Shown: positions 12,692-22,322 of the stretch, one piece after another
How the letters are laid out: each line of letters starts with the position of its first letter
How positions within the stretch are numbered: the stretch's first letter is position 1
From: Mantamonas sphyraenae
Taxonomy: Eukaryota; CRuMs; Mantamonadidae
Direction: 5' to 3'
DNA length: 64,000 bases
NCBI GenBank assembly: GCA_026936335.1
Contig: JAPMXV010000070.1
Span: forward strand, 239,351 to 303,350
Notes under the pieces: generated by a model
What the model saw: the letters and a program-made list of their open reading frames with translations, nothing else
What the model was told of the DNA's origin: nothing
Databases searched by the model: none
Program-made: the position numbers and the translations under genes

Positions 12692-14902
12692 TCATGCATT
12701 GACATTGAACCGAATGGCGTCCGTGCCGGTGGTGAGAAGGACGGAGATGTAGTTGAGGACAAAGTAGATGACGACGGCAAAGTAGAGAAAGTTCTTGCGG
12801 AAGTGCTCCCAGATGATCTTCTTGCGAGAGAAGGTGATGCCAAAGACGTCCTGGCCGCGGATGACACGGAGGCGGTCCTCGAGCTTCTTGAGGCGGCTGC
12901 GCATGAGTTTGAAGCCGATAAAGTGGCAGATCATCTTGAAGGCCCAGACGACGGCAAAGGAGGTGTAAACGCGGCCGAGGAGGGTTGGGTCGACGCGGCA
13001 GCTGACGTAGCAGGACTCTGCGGCGCCAAGGCTCTGGCGGAGGTTGTAATCGACGCTGATCATGATGGGGATGGCAATCATGAGGTTGTTTGCGACAAAG
13101 TCCTGGAAGGAGAGGAGAATGCGTGCCTGGAGGGCTTCGTCGGAGAGGTCGTCGGACATGTTGGGAGTGTGGAGGCGGAGACAGCGGCGGATGAGGGGAG
13201 AGACGTTTGAGCCAAGGTCACCCGAGAGGCCAGAGTCCTTGACGACGATCTCGGCGCCCTGGATGGCCAGGAGGGTCCAGCCGACCCAGCCGTTCTGGCC
13301 AAAGAGGGTGTCTGGCTGGAGGAAGAAGAGGTTGAGGAGGCAGGTGGTGACACACTGGCCAATAAAGACAAACTTGGGAAAGACGCGCTCGGAGCTCATC
13401 CACTTGGCACACTTTTCGTGGACGTAGAGCACGAGGGCGAGGAAGATGATGAAGCCGATGTTTGCCATGAACTTGTCAAACTGGGAGCTTGCGGTGAGGA
13501 TGTACTTGCCCAGGGGCACGAGGGCGAGGAAGCTCTCGAGGAAAAACGCGTAGAGGAGGAGGTGAGGGAAGGAGTTTTCGAGGCGCTTCTGCATGAGGGA
13601 GTCGATGAAAAAGATGATGAGGATAAAGGGAATGAGGCCGACAAAGAAGTAGACGTTGGTCTGGAAGTCGAAGATGGAGGAGAGGATGTGTGCGCCAACA
13701 AAGAGGTAGTAAGCGATGAAGGTGACGATGGACTTGAGGTCGTCCCAGAACGGGGTATCGTCGTCGTCGTTGTCGACGTAGATGGGCAGGCCGCGAGAGT
13801 CGCGGAGCTGCTTGGAGTCTGAGGAGGAGCCAACTGGGTCGTCGTCGTCGTCGTCGAGGTTGCCCTTGAGGGCGGCGCCCTTTTTGCGGGACATGAGGGC
13901 GTGGCTCTCGCTGAAGGGAGAGTCGTACTCGAGGTCGTCGTCGTCTGCGTCGAGGAGACGTGCACTGTGTGCGCTGGGCACCATGGCGGCGCGAGAGGCG
14001 CTGAAGGGAGAGTCAAACTCGAGGTCGGCCTCTTCGTTGTCGACGAGGCGTGCGGCGCGCTCGCCAGCAAAGGGGTCTTCGTCGCGGCCGTCTGAGCCAC
14101 GGACAGTGAGACCGACAGTGGCTGGGGTGTTCCAGTTTTCGGATTCGAGTTCGAGATCGTCTGTGGTGGGGGACGGGTGAGGGGAGGGGAAGCGGGGGGC
14201 GGTCGGCGGTGTGAGCCCTCTCTCGGGTCGTGTGGGTGCAGGGGGGAGGCTGAGACGGAGGAGGCCGGCGGGAATAGGTGGAATGGGCGTATGGAAAGGG
14301 AATGGGGCCGGGGGAATGGGAGTGTCGTGTGCGGGAATGGGTGTGCCGGGAGGTAGGAGAACGGGTCACAAAAAACCCGGAGTGAAAAATGAGGGGCGCG
14401 CAGGTGAGGCGGAAAAGGCAGGGCCAAAGGGGACGGTGGAGGAAAGGGAGAGGCAAAGTCACTGACCTTGGTCGTCTTGTTCGTCGACGTCGTCACCTTC
14501 GCGCATGCGAGAGCGGCGGCGGTAGAACCAGTAGGGCATGATAACGCCGCGGTTGACGAGGACAATGACGCCTCCAACAAAGGCGCTGACTGCAGTGCGC
14601 TGCATGAGGCCGAGCTCCTGGAAACTGTTCCAAAAGGCAAAGAGGAGGGAGGCGCCGAGGAGGTAGAGGAAAAGGAGGACGTTCTGGAAGTAGAAGTAGG
14701 CGGAGCCGTGGATGGACCAGAACGGGTAGATGCGAAGGATCTCAAAGGTGATGATGAAGAGGGCGGCGACAAGGCCGAGGGAGTGGTAGCGGAAGAGGAT
14801 GACTGGGATGAGACCAAGGACAACGGCGACCACAAAGGTGGTGACAAAGGCAGTCACATAGAGTGTGAGGGCCTTTGTTTTGATGGACTCCCAGTCAACC
14901 AT
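12692..14902 (-). CDS. Multi-pass membrane protein of unknown family (634 aa, one intron)
   Basis: Exon 1 is 14902-14467 and exon 2 is 14160-12692, joined across a 306-nt intron with donor GTCAGT and acceptor CACAG. The join preserves the frame (DEQDDQ then DDLELE) and gives 634 residues, whereas the second exon alone begins at an internal Met. I count about 11 hydrophobic helices, four in exon 1 (for example FVVAVVLGLIPVILF) and about seven in exon 2 (VYFFVGLIPFILIIFF, LYFAVVIYFVLNYISVLL). Between the two sets is an acidic cytosolic-type linker with a repeated motif, LEFDSPFS then LEYDSPFS. I do not recognise the family; a transporter or organelle membrane protein is possible. It lies 80 bp upstream of the giant gene and 70 bp downstream of rtcB, all on the minus strand. 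Confidence 0.85.
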
Positions 14903-14972
14903 TTGGATCTGCGCGCTAGGTTTGGTTGGGAGGGCAAGGGGGGGGGCATTGAATTGGTGTACATTGTGGAAG

Positions 14973-16774
14973 CTACCCTTTGATGACGGCAACGGGCCGC
15001 ATGCGTGCAACCTTTGAGGAGATGCCAGCAGCGTCGCAGGTGTCGACGACGGCGGTGACATCCTTGTAGCTCTCGTCGGCCTCTTCGACGACGAGCTTGG
15101 GGCTGGCGACACGGATGGAAATGCCCTTTGCGGCGAGTTTGTCGAGGACTTCTTTGTAGTTGAGCTCACGACGGCTCTTTGCGCGAGACTGGGCACGCCC
15201 TGCACCGTGGCAAGTGGAGCCAAAGGTGTCGCGCATGCCGACTTCTGTGCCTGTAAGGACGTAGGAATTGGTGCCCATGGTGCCGCCAATGAGGATGGGC
15301 TGACCGCAGAGCTGGTAGTCGACGGGAATGAGCGGATGGTGGGGACCAAAGGCGCGGGTGGCACCCTTGCGGTGGACGAGGAGACGACGGATCTTGCCAT
15401 CGACAAGATGCTCCTCAACCTTGGCAATGTTGTGGGAGACGTCGTAGATGACGTGCATGTCAAGGTCGTCCGGAGTGGAGTTGAAGGCCTTGGCAAAGGC
15501 CTGGCGTGTGAGGAAGGTCATGCTCTGGCGGTTGACCCATGCATAGTTGCTTGCAGCAGCCATGGCGTCGAGGTAGTCCTGTCCCTCTTGGCTGTGGATG
15601 CGGGCGCAGGAGAGCTGGCGGTCGTTGACGGTGATGCCGTCTCGGGCCATGGCCTTTTCCATGCTCTGGAGTGCGTCTGTGGCAACTTGGTGGCCGAGGC
15701 CACGGCTGCCACTGTGAATCATGACGCAAACCTGGCCCTCCTCCTCGAGGCCCATTTTGCTTGCGGCGCTGCGGTTGAAGAGCTTGTCGACGATTTGGAT
15801 TTCGGCGTAGTGGTTGCCTGCGCCGAGGGTGCCGAGCTGGGGCAGTCCACGCTTCTTTGCACGTGTGCCGACCTTGCTGGGGTCTGCATTGAGCATGCGG
15901 CCGTATTCTTCGCAGTGCTCCTTGTCCTCAGCCCAGGCGTAGCCCTCGCGGATGCTCCAGTCGAGGCCCATCTCGAGGGCCTCCTCGAGGGCATTGGAGG
16001 AGGTGGGGATGACGCCCTTGGAGCCGACGCCGACGGGGATATGGTTAAAGAGGGATTGGGTGAGGTCTTCCTTGATGTCTTTGAGGTCGCTTTCAAAGAG
16101 GTTTGTGCGGAGGAGGCGGACGCCGCAGTTGATGTCAAAGCCGACGCCACCTGGGGAGACGACGGCATCTGAGGAGTCCATGTCGAAGGCAGCGACGTTT
16201 CCTGTTGGAGAGGTTGGTGGAGGGAGGGGGGGGGAGGATTCGAGGATGAGTGGAAGGGAGTGTGTGGGGGGGAAGAGCATTGATCAGCATACCGATGGCA
16301 AAGCCGTAGCCAGAGTGGACGTCGGGGAGGCCGATGGAATACTGTGGGTGGTGGGAATGGAGTGGATTGTTGGAAGGGTTGGGGTGAGGAAGTGGGCGGG
16401 GGGAGCAGGGGGACCGTGCTTGGGTGGTCAGAGGCGGAGTGGCATTTTCTTGGATTTGGGTCCCAGAGGCCAGAGGCGGCGGCCACAGGATAGAGGGTGA
16501 GCGGGTAGGGACATACCTTGACAATGCCGGGGAGGGCGGCGACGTTTGCAATTTGTTTCATGGCCGGAAGGAAGCCAGACATGCGGTTGGTGCCGGAAAA
16601 GGCCTCGAGCTCGCCAAACATGAGCTTTTCGAGTTTGGAGTTGACGTAGAACTTGCCCGGGACGTTCATGTTTTCCACAAAGCCCTCGGAGATGGAGAAC
16701 TGGGTGTTGTCCACGCGCTGGACAAACTCGCACTCTTCCTCGTAGGTTCGGGAGGGGGTGGAAGACGAGGACAT
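14973..16774 (-). CDS. rtcB: RNA-splicing ligase RtcB (HSPC117) homologue
   Basis: RtcB joins 2',3'-cyclic-phosphate and 5'-OH RNA ends with GTP and Mn2+, the final step of tRNA splicing in animals and archaea. Three exons (16774-16517, 16341-16293, 16201-14973) join in frame to 511 residues, the usual family length. Introns have GTATGT and GTATGC donors and CAG acceptors. Landmarks are [14 protein letters not shown] spanning exon 2, the metal-binding Cys in [12 protein letters not shown], the histidine motifs AGNHYAEIQ and [14 protein letters not shown], and the guanylated-His motif [12 protein letters not shown]. The family conclusion is secure. In this window its presence also matters because a tRNA-Pro gene in permuted order (44935-45055) would need an endonuclease and ligase to be matured. 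The gene is divergent from the first saposin gene across 180 bp. Confidence 0.97.
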
Positions 16775-16954
16775 GTCCTTGGTTGAGTTGGGAGGGAGGG
16801 CGGGTGGATGGGAGAGAAGGAGATGGACCGGGGGAGGGGAGGGGAGGGGGAGGGGGGAGGGATGCATGGGTGGTGTGGGTGGGTGGGTGGGGTGCAGTGT
16901 TCAGGGTGGGAGAAGTGGGTGCGAGCTTGCCAGCAAACAAATCCAGAAATCGAC
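16775..16954. promoter_or_regulatory. Divergent intergenic region between rtcB and saposin gene 1
   Basis: This 180-bp gap must hold both promoters. It is strongly G-rich on the plus strand (GGGGAGGGGAGGGGGAGGGG type runs). No TATA-like element is obvious. Confidence 0.4.
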
Positions 16955-19287
16955 ATGAAGTTCATCGTGTTTGCTGCAATCATTGCATTTGCAGCGTTTG
17001 CTGCGATGCCTGTGGATGCTGCGAGCGAGATGGAATGCACCATGTGCCAGTTCCTGGCGCAGGAGGTGCGTTTTGAGAGTGGGGGGCCAAATCCACGCGC
17101 GAGGGCAGCGGACCGTTTTGTTTGCGAAGCTGACACAAGTCGGGTGGGTACACGGGGTGTGTGTACGTGCGTGCGTGCGTGTGTGTGTGTGTACGTCTGC
17201 GTGGTGGCGAACGTGGCGCAGGTGGAGACGTACATCACCAACAACAACACTGAGCACGGTGAGTTTTTTGAGCAAAAGCAAGAGACGGTCGAGAACCACG
17301 ATGCGGCGAAGGAAGGAAAAGAGAGGCAGCGTACGCTGACATCCATGCGCGTATACGATCGGCATCCGCAGAAATCGTCACCAAGATGGATGACCTGTGC
17401 AACAAGCTGAGCACAAAGTTCTCGGGCACGGTAAGTAGGGCGCAAAGGAGGAGCAAAGGGACACACATGCTTGGCAAGGCTCCTTTTTTTGCAGGAAGCA
17501 GGTTGGCCAAGGCAGGCGAAGGGGCCCAGGGGAGAGGTGGACACTGACGCAAGGGGCATGTGCTGTTGTGTGTGTGCGTGCGCAGTGCAAGGACATCGTG
17601 GACAACTACCTGGTGACCATCATCGAGGCCGTTGTGGCACGCGAGACGCCCGAGTAAGTTCTGCGTGGATTTTCGCTCAATGGGACGGTTGGGCCACAGG
17701 AGCTGACATGGGAGGGTGGGACCCAACAGCGTGATCTGCCAGCAGATCAAGATCTGCCCGGCTCCGTCGAGCAGCAAGGCAGCCACGATCCCTGTGGCCA
17801 AGGTGGAGGGTGGCGAATACTGCGCCATCTGCGAGTTTGTGATGAGCAAGCTTGAGGACCTGATCAGCAGCCAGAGCACGCAGCAGGAGATCATTGCTGC
17901 CCTGGACAAGGTGTGCGACCTGCTGCCCAAGTCTGTGTCGGGCGAGTGCGAGTCGCTGGTCAACACGTACGGCCCACAGATCCTGCAGCTGCTGCTGCAG
18001 AAGGAGCCGCCCAAGACGGTGTGCACCCAGCTGGGTCTGTGCAAGAACAGCAGCTCACTGCGTGTGGAGCCCGCTCGCGTGCAGGGCGGTGCATACTGCG
18101 CGATCTGCGAGTTTGTGATGAGCAAGCTTGAGGAGGTGCTGAGCAACAACAGCACGGAGCAGGAGATCATTGCTGCGGTGGAGAAGGTGTGTGGATTCCT
18201 GCCCAAGACTGTGGCAAGCGAGTGCGACTCTCTGGTGTCGACGTACGGCCCGGAAATCATCCAGCTGCTGCTGCAGAAGGAGCCGCCCCAAACAGTGTGC
18301 ACCCAGCTGGGTCTGTGCCACAGCAAGGCACGCACGCTGCCCATCGGCCCCGAGAAGAAGCAGCACAAGCGCACCGAGCCGGTGGGCCCCGAGAAGGTCA
18401 TGGGTGGTGCCGAGTGCGCCCTGTGCGAGTTTGTGATGAGCAAGCTTGAGGATCTGGTGGGCGAGAACTCGACCCAGCAGGAGATCATCGCTGCCCTGGA
18501 CAAGGTGTGCGGCTACCTGCCCAAGACCATCCAGAAGGACTGCCAGGAGCTGATCAACACGTACGGCCCGCAGATCCTGCAGCTGCTGCTGCAGAAGGAG
18601 CCGCCCCAAACGATCTGCTCGCAGATCGGCCTGTGCAAGAACAGCAGCGAGGTTGTGGTGCGCGGCATGGCCGGCCCCAAGATCGTGAGCAAGAAGGAGT
18701 CGCTGAAAGGCGGTGCATACTGCGCGATCTGCGAGTTTGTGATGAGCAAGCTTGAGGAGGTGCTGAGCAACAACAGCACGGAGCAGGAGATCATTGCTGC
18801 GGTGGAGAAGGTGTGCGGATTCCTGCCCAAGACTGTGGCCAGCGAGTGCGACTCTCTGGTGTCGACGTACGGCCCGCAGATCATCCAGCTGCTGCTGCAG
18901 AAGGAGCCGCCCCAAACGGTGTGCACCCAGCTGGGTCTGTGCAAGAGCAGCCAGACGGCGCGTGTGGGCGCCAGCGTGAGCGCTGGTGGCGAGTGTGCGC
19001 TGTGCGAGTTTGTGATGAGCAAGCTGGAGGACCTGCTGACGGAGAACTCGACAGAGACGGCGATCCTGAACGCACTGGAGAAGGTGTGCGGGTTCCTGCC
19101 GAGCTCGCTGTCGGGTGAGTGCGATGCACTGATCCAGCAGTACGGCCCGCAGATGTTCCAGCTGTTTGTGCAGAAGGAGCCGCCCAAGGTGATCTGCACG
19201 CAGCTGGGCATTTGCAAGAGCAACGTGGTGAAGAGCGTTCCGCTGCGCGGCTCTCGCAAGCCTACCCACACGCACCACTACTTTTGA
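16955..19287 (+). CDS. Secreted poly-saposin protein 1 (six saposin B domains)
   Basis: Saposin B domains are small six-Cys helical folds that bind or disturb lipids, usually in lysosomes or secreted granules. Exons are 16955-17065, 17222-17258, 17372-17430, 17586-17653 and 17730-19287. All introns are GT-AG, and the joined product is 610 residues. A hydrophobic signal peptide ends near PVDAAS. The first saposin domain (MECTMCQFLAQE ... DVICQQIKICP) is spread over all five exons. Five more lie in the last exon, each with the CAICEFVMSKLEEVL-type start and a TVCTQLGLCK-type end. Linkers contain GPEKK-type spacers. N-glycosylation sequons NNST/NST recur. Paralogue of the gene at 22323. A membrane-lytic or lipid-degradation role in phagosomes is likely by family, but is not shown here. 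Confidence 0.93.
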
Positions 19288-19364
19288 AGTGCTTGTGGAG
19301 AGATGGTAGGGAAGGAAACGAGTCAATGGACAGTGTGATTTTCCTGCTCGTGAATGAGTGTTGA
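18386..19364 (+). repeat. Copy A of a 979-bp near-identical duplication
   Basis: This stretch covers the last three saposin domains and the 3' untranslated start of gene 1. It matches 23566-24544 at a constant offset of 5180 bp. By eye I see only two substitutions (A at 18708 versus G at 23888; A at 19264 versus G at 24444). Confidence 0.9.
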
Positions 19365-19373
19365 TGATGTTGT

Positions 19374-21287
19374 TTATCTCTTGAAAACGTACGGGGCCGG
19401 CTCCGATGGTGTGCTGTCATTGGCAAGGTGGTAAGTGCCACCGAGGTGGCCGAGGATGCGATCAAACACTTCGTCCGGGAGGGTGGTCCACAGCCCCGTT
19501 GGCTCGTAGTCCTCCATGGTTCCTGCCTCAAAGAGGAGATCTCGCTCTGTTTCGTTGAGGAGGATGGCGAGTTCGATTTCCATGTCCATCTGGGGCGAGA
19601 CGAGCCAGTGAAGATTGTCCGTCCAGAAGAGCGGGGTCGCCAGCAGGGCTTCGTCGGACAGGGCGATCACCTCGCGGTCGTGCTTCCAGAACGTTTTTGC
19701 TGCCCTTTCGCTCTCATAGTGTGCAAAGCTGTAGTTTCCTCCAGGGACGCCGTGGGAGAGGAGGAGAAGGACGATGGGGAGAGAGCCGCGCGAACGTGCA
19801 TAATACATGGGCGTCACGCCGTCGGCATTGGTAACAGAGGCGTCTGCACCGCCTTCGAGGAGAGCGACGGCCGAGTCAAGGTGGTCTTTGAAGCAGGCGA
19901 GGAGGAGCGGGGTCACCTTGTCCGGTCGTGTGGCGTGGATGTCGGGGAAGGCCTTGTTGGCCAGGAGGAGCTTGACACATGCGTGTTGGCCCTTGTTGAC
20001 GGCGTAGTGGAGGGCTGAGAAGCCATGCTGGTCGATGGAGTTGACGTCGGTGTCGGTGAGGCGAAGGATGGCATCCAAACACCGGTAGCGGCCGCTCTGG
20101 GCAGCATACATGAGCGCATGAGCGTTTGCATCCTTGCCACCGGCCTTGCAGAGCAGGCTGAGGATGTGTGGGTTGTTGTTACGCACAGCCACAAGCAGCG
20201 CAGAGGAGTCCTTGTGCTGGACATTGGGCGAGGCGCCCGCGTCGAGGAGGACCTTGACGACGGTGGCCAGGTCGAGATGGACGGCCATCCAAAGGGGAGT
20301 GAGACCATCGGCACGTTGGATGCCTGGGTCAATGCCCAGGTCGAGGAGACAGCGGACAACCTTGGGGCCGGACTGGACGGCTGCGTGGAGGACGGTGCTG
20401 CCACTGGGAGTGGTGTCCTGCATCGTGGACGAGTCAGCTTTGGCAAGAGCGAGGATGCACTCTGTGCGATGGACACGGATGGCGTGGAGCATGGCGGTGA
20501 GGCCATCGCCAGCCCGAGCAAAGCTCGCTGGGGCTCCAGCTTGGATGAGGAGAGGGATGGCTGCGGTGAGCTGGCGGTCCACAAGAGTCATGAGCAGTGT
20601 GTACTCCAGCTGGGATTGGTGGAAAAAGTCGATGGCATGGCCGTCCGGGTTGGCAACAGCGCCGTGGAGGAGAGCCACGGCGAATTCTTCTGCCTGGGCA
20701 TCGTCGTCAAAGGTGCCCAAAACTTTCCACATGGCAGCGTTGAGAGGGACGCAGGTGGAAATGTCTGTGACGAGGTCGAGGTTGCGCCTGTCCAAGGCGT
20801 GTGCGAGGGTGTGCTCAGAGGGCTGTGCACCGTGTTTCCGAAGGATGGCGGCGGCGGCGTCCTTTCCATCCTTGATGGCAATGTCCAAGGGCGTGAGGCC
20901 ATCCGAGTGGACGAGACCCGTGGTGCTGTCGCCGCTGACCGACGTGGACAGGACGAGCGGGAGTGTGTCTGCGTTGAGGGTGGCAAAGGTGTCGAGGATG
21001 AGATCGAGCTCGTCGTTCAGGTCGGCGAGGACGAGCTCGTGGAGGATGGACATTTCCAGGGTGTCGTTGTGATGGTAGGTGAGGTCGGCGTCGTGTGTGA
21101 GGAGCAGGTTGATCATGTCTGGCTGGTGGGTGATGGCGGCTTCGAGGAGAGGCGGCTTGCGACCGAGTTCGCTGGGGGAATGGTTGAGCTTGGCACCGTC
21201 GTCGATGGCTGTGGCGGCAAGGGCGAGGTTGCCTTCTTGGATGGCCTCAAAGAGGTGTGTGGTGGCCTTGGAGACGCTGTTGCCCAT
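19374..21287 (-). CDS. Ankyrin-repeat protein with N-terminal myristoylation signal and LPDEV C-terminal module
   Basis: This is a single-exon gene of 637 residues. The N-terminus MGNSVSKA fits an N-myristoylation signal, suggesting membrane anchoring. The body is about 13-15 ankyrin repeats (for example DGLTPLWMAVHLDLATVV, HGFSALHYAVNKGQHACV, DGVTPMYYARSRG), so protein-protein interaction is the likely role. The C-terminal segment (about 19560-19420: EIELAILLNETERDLLFE then TLPDEVFDRILGHLGG) closely resembles the C-terminus of the three LRR proteins at 46-54.5 kb and recalls the start of an F-box (LPxEVxxxIL). If that reading is right, it could be a ubiquitin-ligase adaptor; that part is inference. 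The gene is convergent with saposin gene 1 (86 bp) and divergent from the next gene (57 bp). Confidence 0.92.
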   Translation of the reverse strand: MGNSVSKATTHLFEAIQEGNLALAATAIDDGAKLNHSPSELGRKPPLLEAAITHQPDMINLLLTHDADLTYHHNDTLEMSILHELVLADLNDELDLILDTFATLNADTLPLVLSTSVSGDSTTGLVHSDGLTPLDIAIKDGKDAAAAILRKHGAQPSEHTLAHALDRRNLDLVTDISTCVPLNAAMWKVLGTFDDDAQAEEFAVALLHGAVANPDGHAIDFFHQSQLEYTLLMTLVDRQLTAAIPLLIQAGAPASFARAGDGLTAMLHAIRVHRTECILALAKADSSTMQDTTPSGSTVLHAAVQSGPKVVRCLLDLGIDPGIQRADGLTPLWMAVHLDLATVVKVLLDAGASPNVQHKDSSALLVAVRNNNPHILSLLCKAGGKDANAHALMYAAQSGRYRCLDAILRLTDTDVNSIDQHGFSALHYAVNKGQHACVKLLLANKAFPDIHATRPDKVTPLLLACFKDHLDSAVALLEGGADASVTNADGVTPMYYARSRGSLPIVLLLLSHGVPGGNYSFAHYESERAAKTFWKHDREVIALSDEALLATPLFWTDNLHWLVSPQMDMEIELAILLNETERDLLFEAGTMEDYEPTGLWTTLPDEVFDRILGHLGGTYHLANDSTPSEPAPYVFKR

Positions 21288-21344
21288 GGTAGGAATGTGT
21301 TGGGAGCCCGCGCGGACGCATTTCTTTTTCTTTCTCTTGCCAGG
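21288..21344. promoter_or_regulatory. 57-bp divergent promoter region
   Basis: Only 57 bp separate the start codons of the ankyrin gene (minus) and the membrane-protein gene (plus). The gap includes a pyrimidine tract (TTTCTTTTTCTTTCTCTTGCCAG). That tract could also be a splice acceptor if the plus-strand gene has an unseen upstream exon. Confidence 0.4.
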
Positions 21345-22286
21345 ATGTCATCGACTGCAACCGACTGTGCAGTGTGCCATCCGTTTTGGAAGTTGTCGCA
21401 GGCGTGTGGGCTGGCGGAAAAGAGCACGTGTGCAAGTGTGATTGGACTGCAACTGGCGCTGTGTGCGGTTGTGTTTCTGCCCGCGGCGGCACGCTCGGTC
21501 AAGGTGATTCTGTCGTGCAAAGGAGGCCGCATTGCAAAGTCGCACACGGTGGTGTTTGGGCTGGGGGCGTTGTGTAAGTTATGGGCGCAGGAATTGGGCG
21601 GCGAGAGGGCCGCAGGAGGCGAGCCGGGGGTTTGTTCACTGACACGAAAAGGGGGGTGTTGCTTTCCGGGTGCGGTGCCAGTCAACGTTGTGCTGGCTGT
21701 GGTGGGACTGGTGGTGTCTGGAGACGACCAAGGCCTGCAGGCGGTGTTTGTGGTGGGCAAGTACGTGGCTGTGATTGCCAGTGCATGGATTGTGGCGCAG
21801 AGGCACTTTGGCGGGCGCAGCGACGGGATGGGACACCCTCTGCCGTTTGCAGTGCTGCTTCTGCTGTGCCTGATCATGAGCGTGTTGGGAGTGTTTGCCA
21901 TGGGCGACAACTATGCGTTTGTGAGTGTGGCGGGTGCGTTGGTGGTTGCTGCATGGTGCTTTGTGCAGGCACGGCGCTACGTGCGAGGGGCGAGCAAGAA
22001 GCACCTGCTGGAGGCGGAGGACGCACGCAGGCTTGTGACGTGGTATGTGCTGATGGTGATTGGTCATGTGCTGATGGGAGTGTCGTGGATTGCTCATGCT
22101 GTGGTCGTGTTGACCGGGGCGGCTGGCACGACGCTGCTGGCGGTGTTTCTTGTCGAGGCTGCTTTTTGGCTGGGCTTCGTGGTCGTGGCCTTGCCGCACT
22201 GTGTGCTCAACGTGCCTCGCCTGCTGATGTTGGAGGAGGGATTGATGGATGAAGGGGGGGAGACGGATGAGGAAGGAGGGAAGTGA
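21345..22286 (+). CDS. Seven-helix-like membrane protein, unknown family
   Basis: I place the start at the ATG at 21345. The frame is open far upstream, but that part is antisense to the ankyrin gene. A likely 108-nt intron runs from GTAAGT at 21574 to CAG ending at 21681. Removing it joins helix residues GLGAL and FNVVLAVVGLVV and gives 277 residues; unspliced, the frame also stays open at 313. About seven hydrophobic segments follow (for example LPFAVLLLLCLIMSVLGVF, FLVEAAFWLGFVVVALPHC), then an acidic tail ending DEEGGK. The N-terminus is Cys-rich. A receptor-like or tetraspan-like role is possible; I recognise no family motif. It ends only 36 bp before the second saposin gene on the same strand. 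Confidence 0.75.
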   Translation: MSSTATDCAVCHPFWKLSQACGLAEKSTCASVIGLQLALCAVVFLPAAARSVKVILSCKGGRIAKSHTVVFGLGALCKLWAQELGGERAAGGEPGVCSLTRKGGCCFPGAVPVNVVLAVVGLVVSGDDQGLQAVFVVGKYVAVIASAWIVAQRHFGGRSDGMGHPLPFAVLLLLCLIMSVLGVFAMGDNYAFVSVAGALVVAAWCFVQARRYVRGASKKHLLEAEDARRLVTWYVLMVIGHVLMGVSWIAHAVVVLTGAAGTTLLAVFLVEAAFWLGFVVVALPHCVLNVPRLLMLEEGLMDEGGETDEEGGK

Positions 22287-22322
22287 GAGGCGCGAGCGGG
22301 CACAACGAAACAAATCACGAAA

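Noticed and set aside
12612-12695. Earlier start for the giant gene at 12695
   Set aside because: It would overlap the stop of the membrane-protein gene and adds only Pro/His-rich leader sequence.
18055-19326. Minus-strand open frame with repeated HHKLA/LGRLLLQQQL segments
   Set aside because: It is the shadow of the saposin repeats, whose six-Cys pattern and splice structure fix the plus strand as coding.
20025-21344. Upstream part of the plus-strand frame that continues into the seven-helix gene
   Set aside because: It is antisense to the ankyrin gene, whose repeats are unmistakable; only the part from 21345 looks like real protein.
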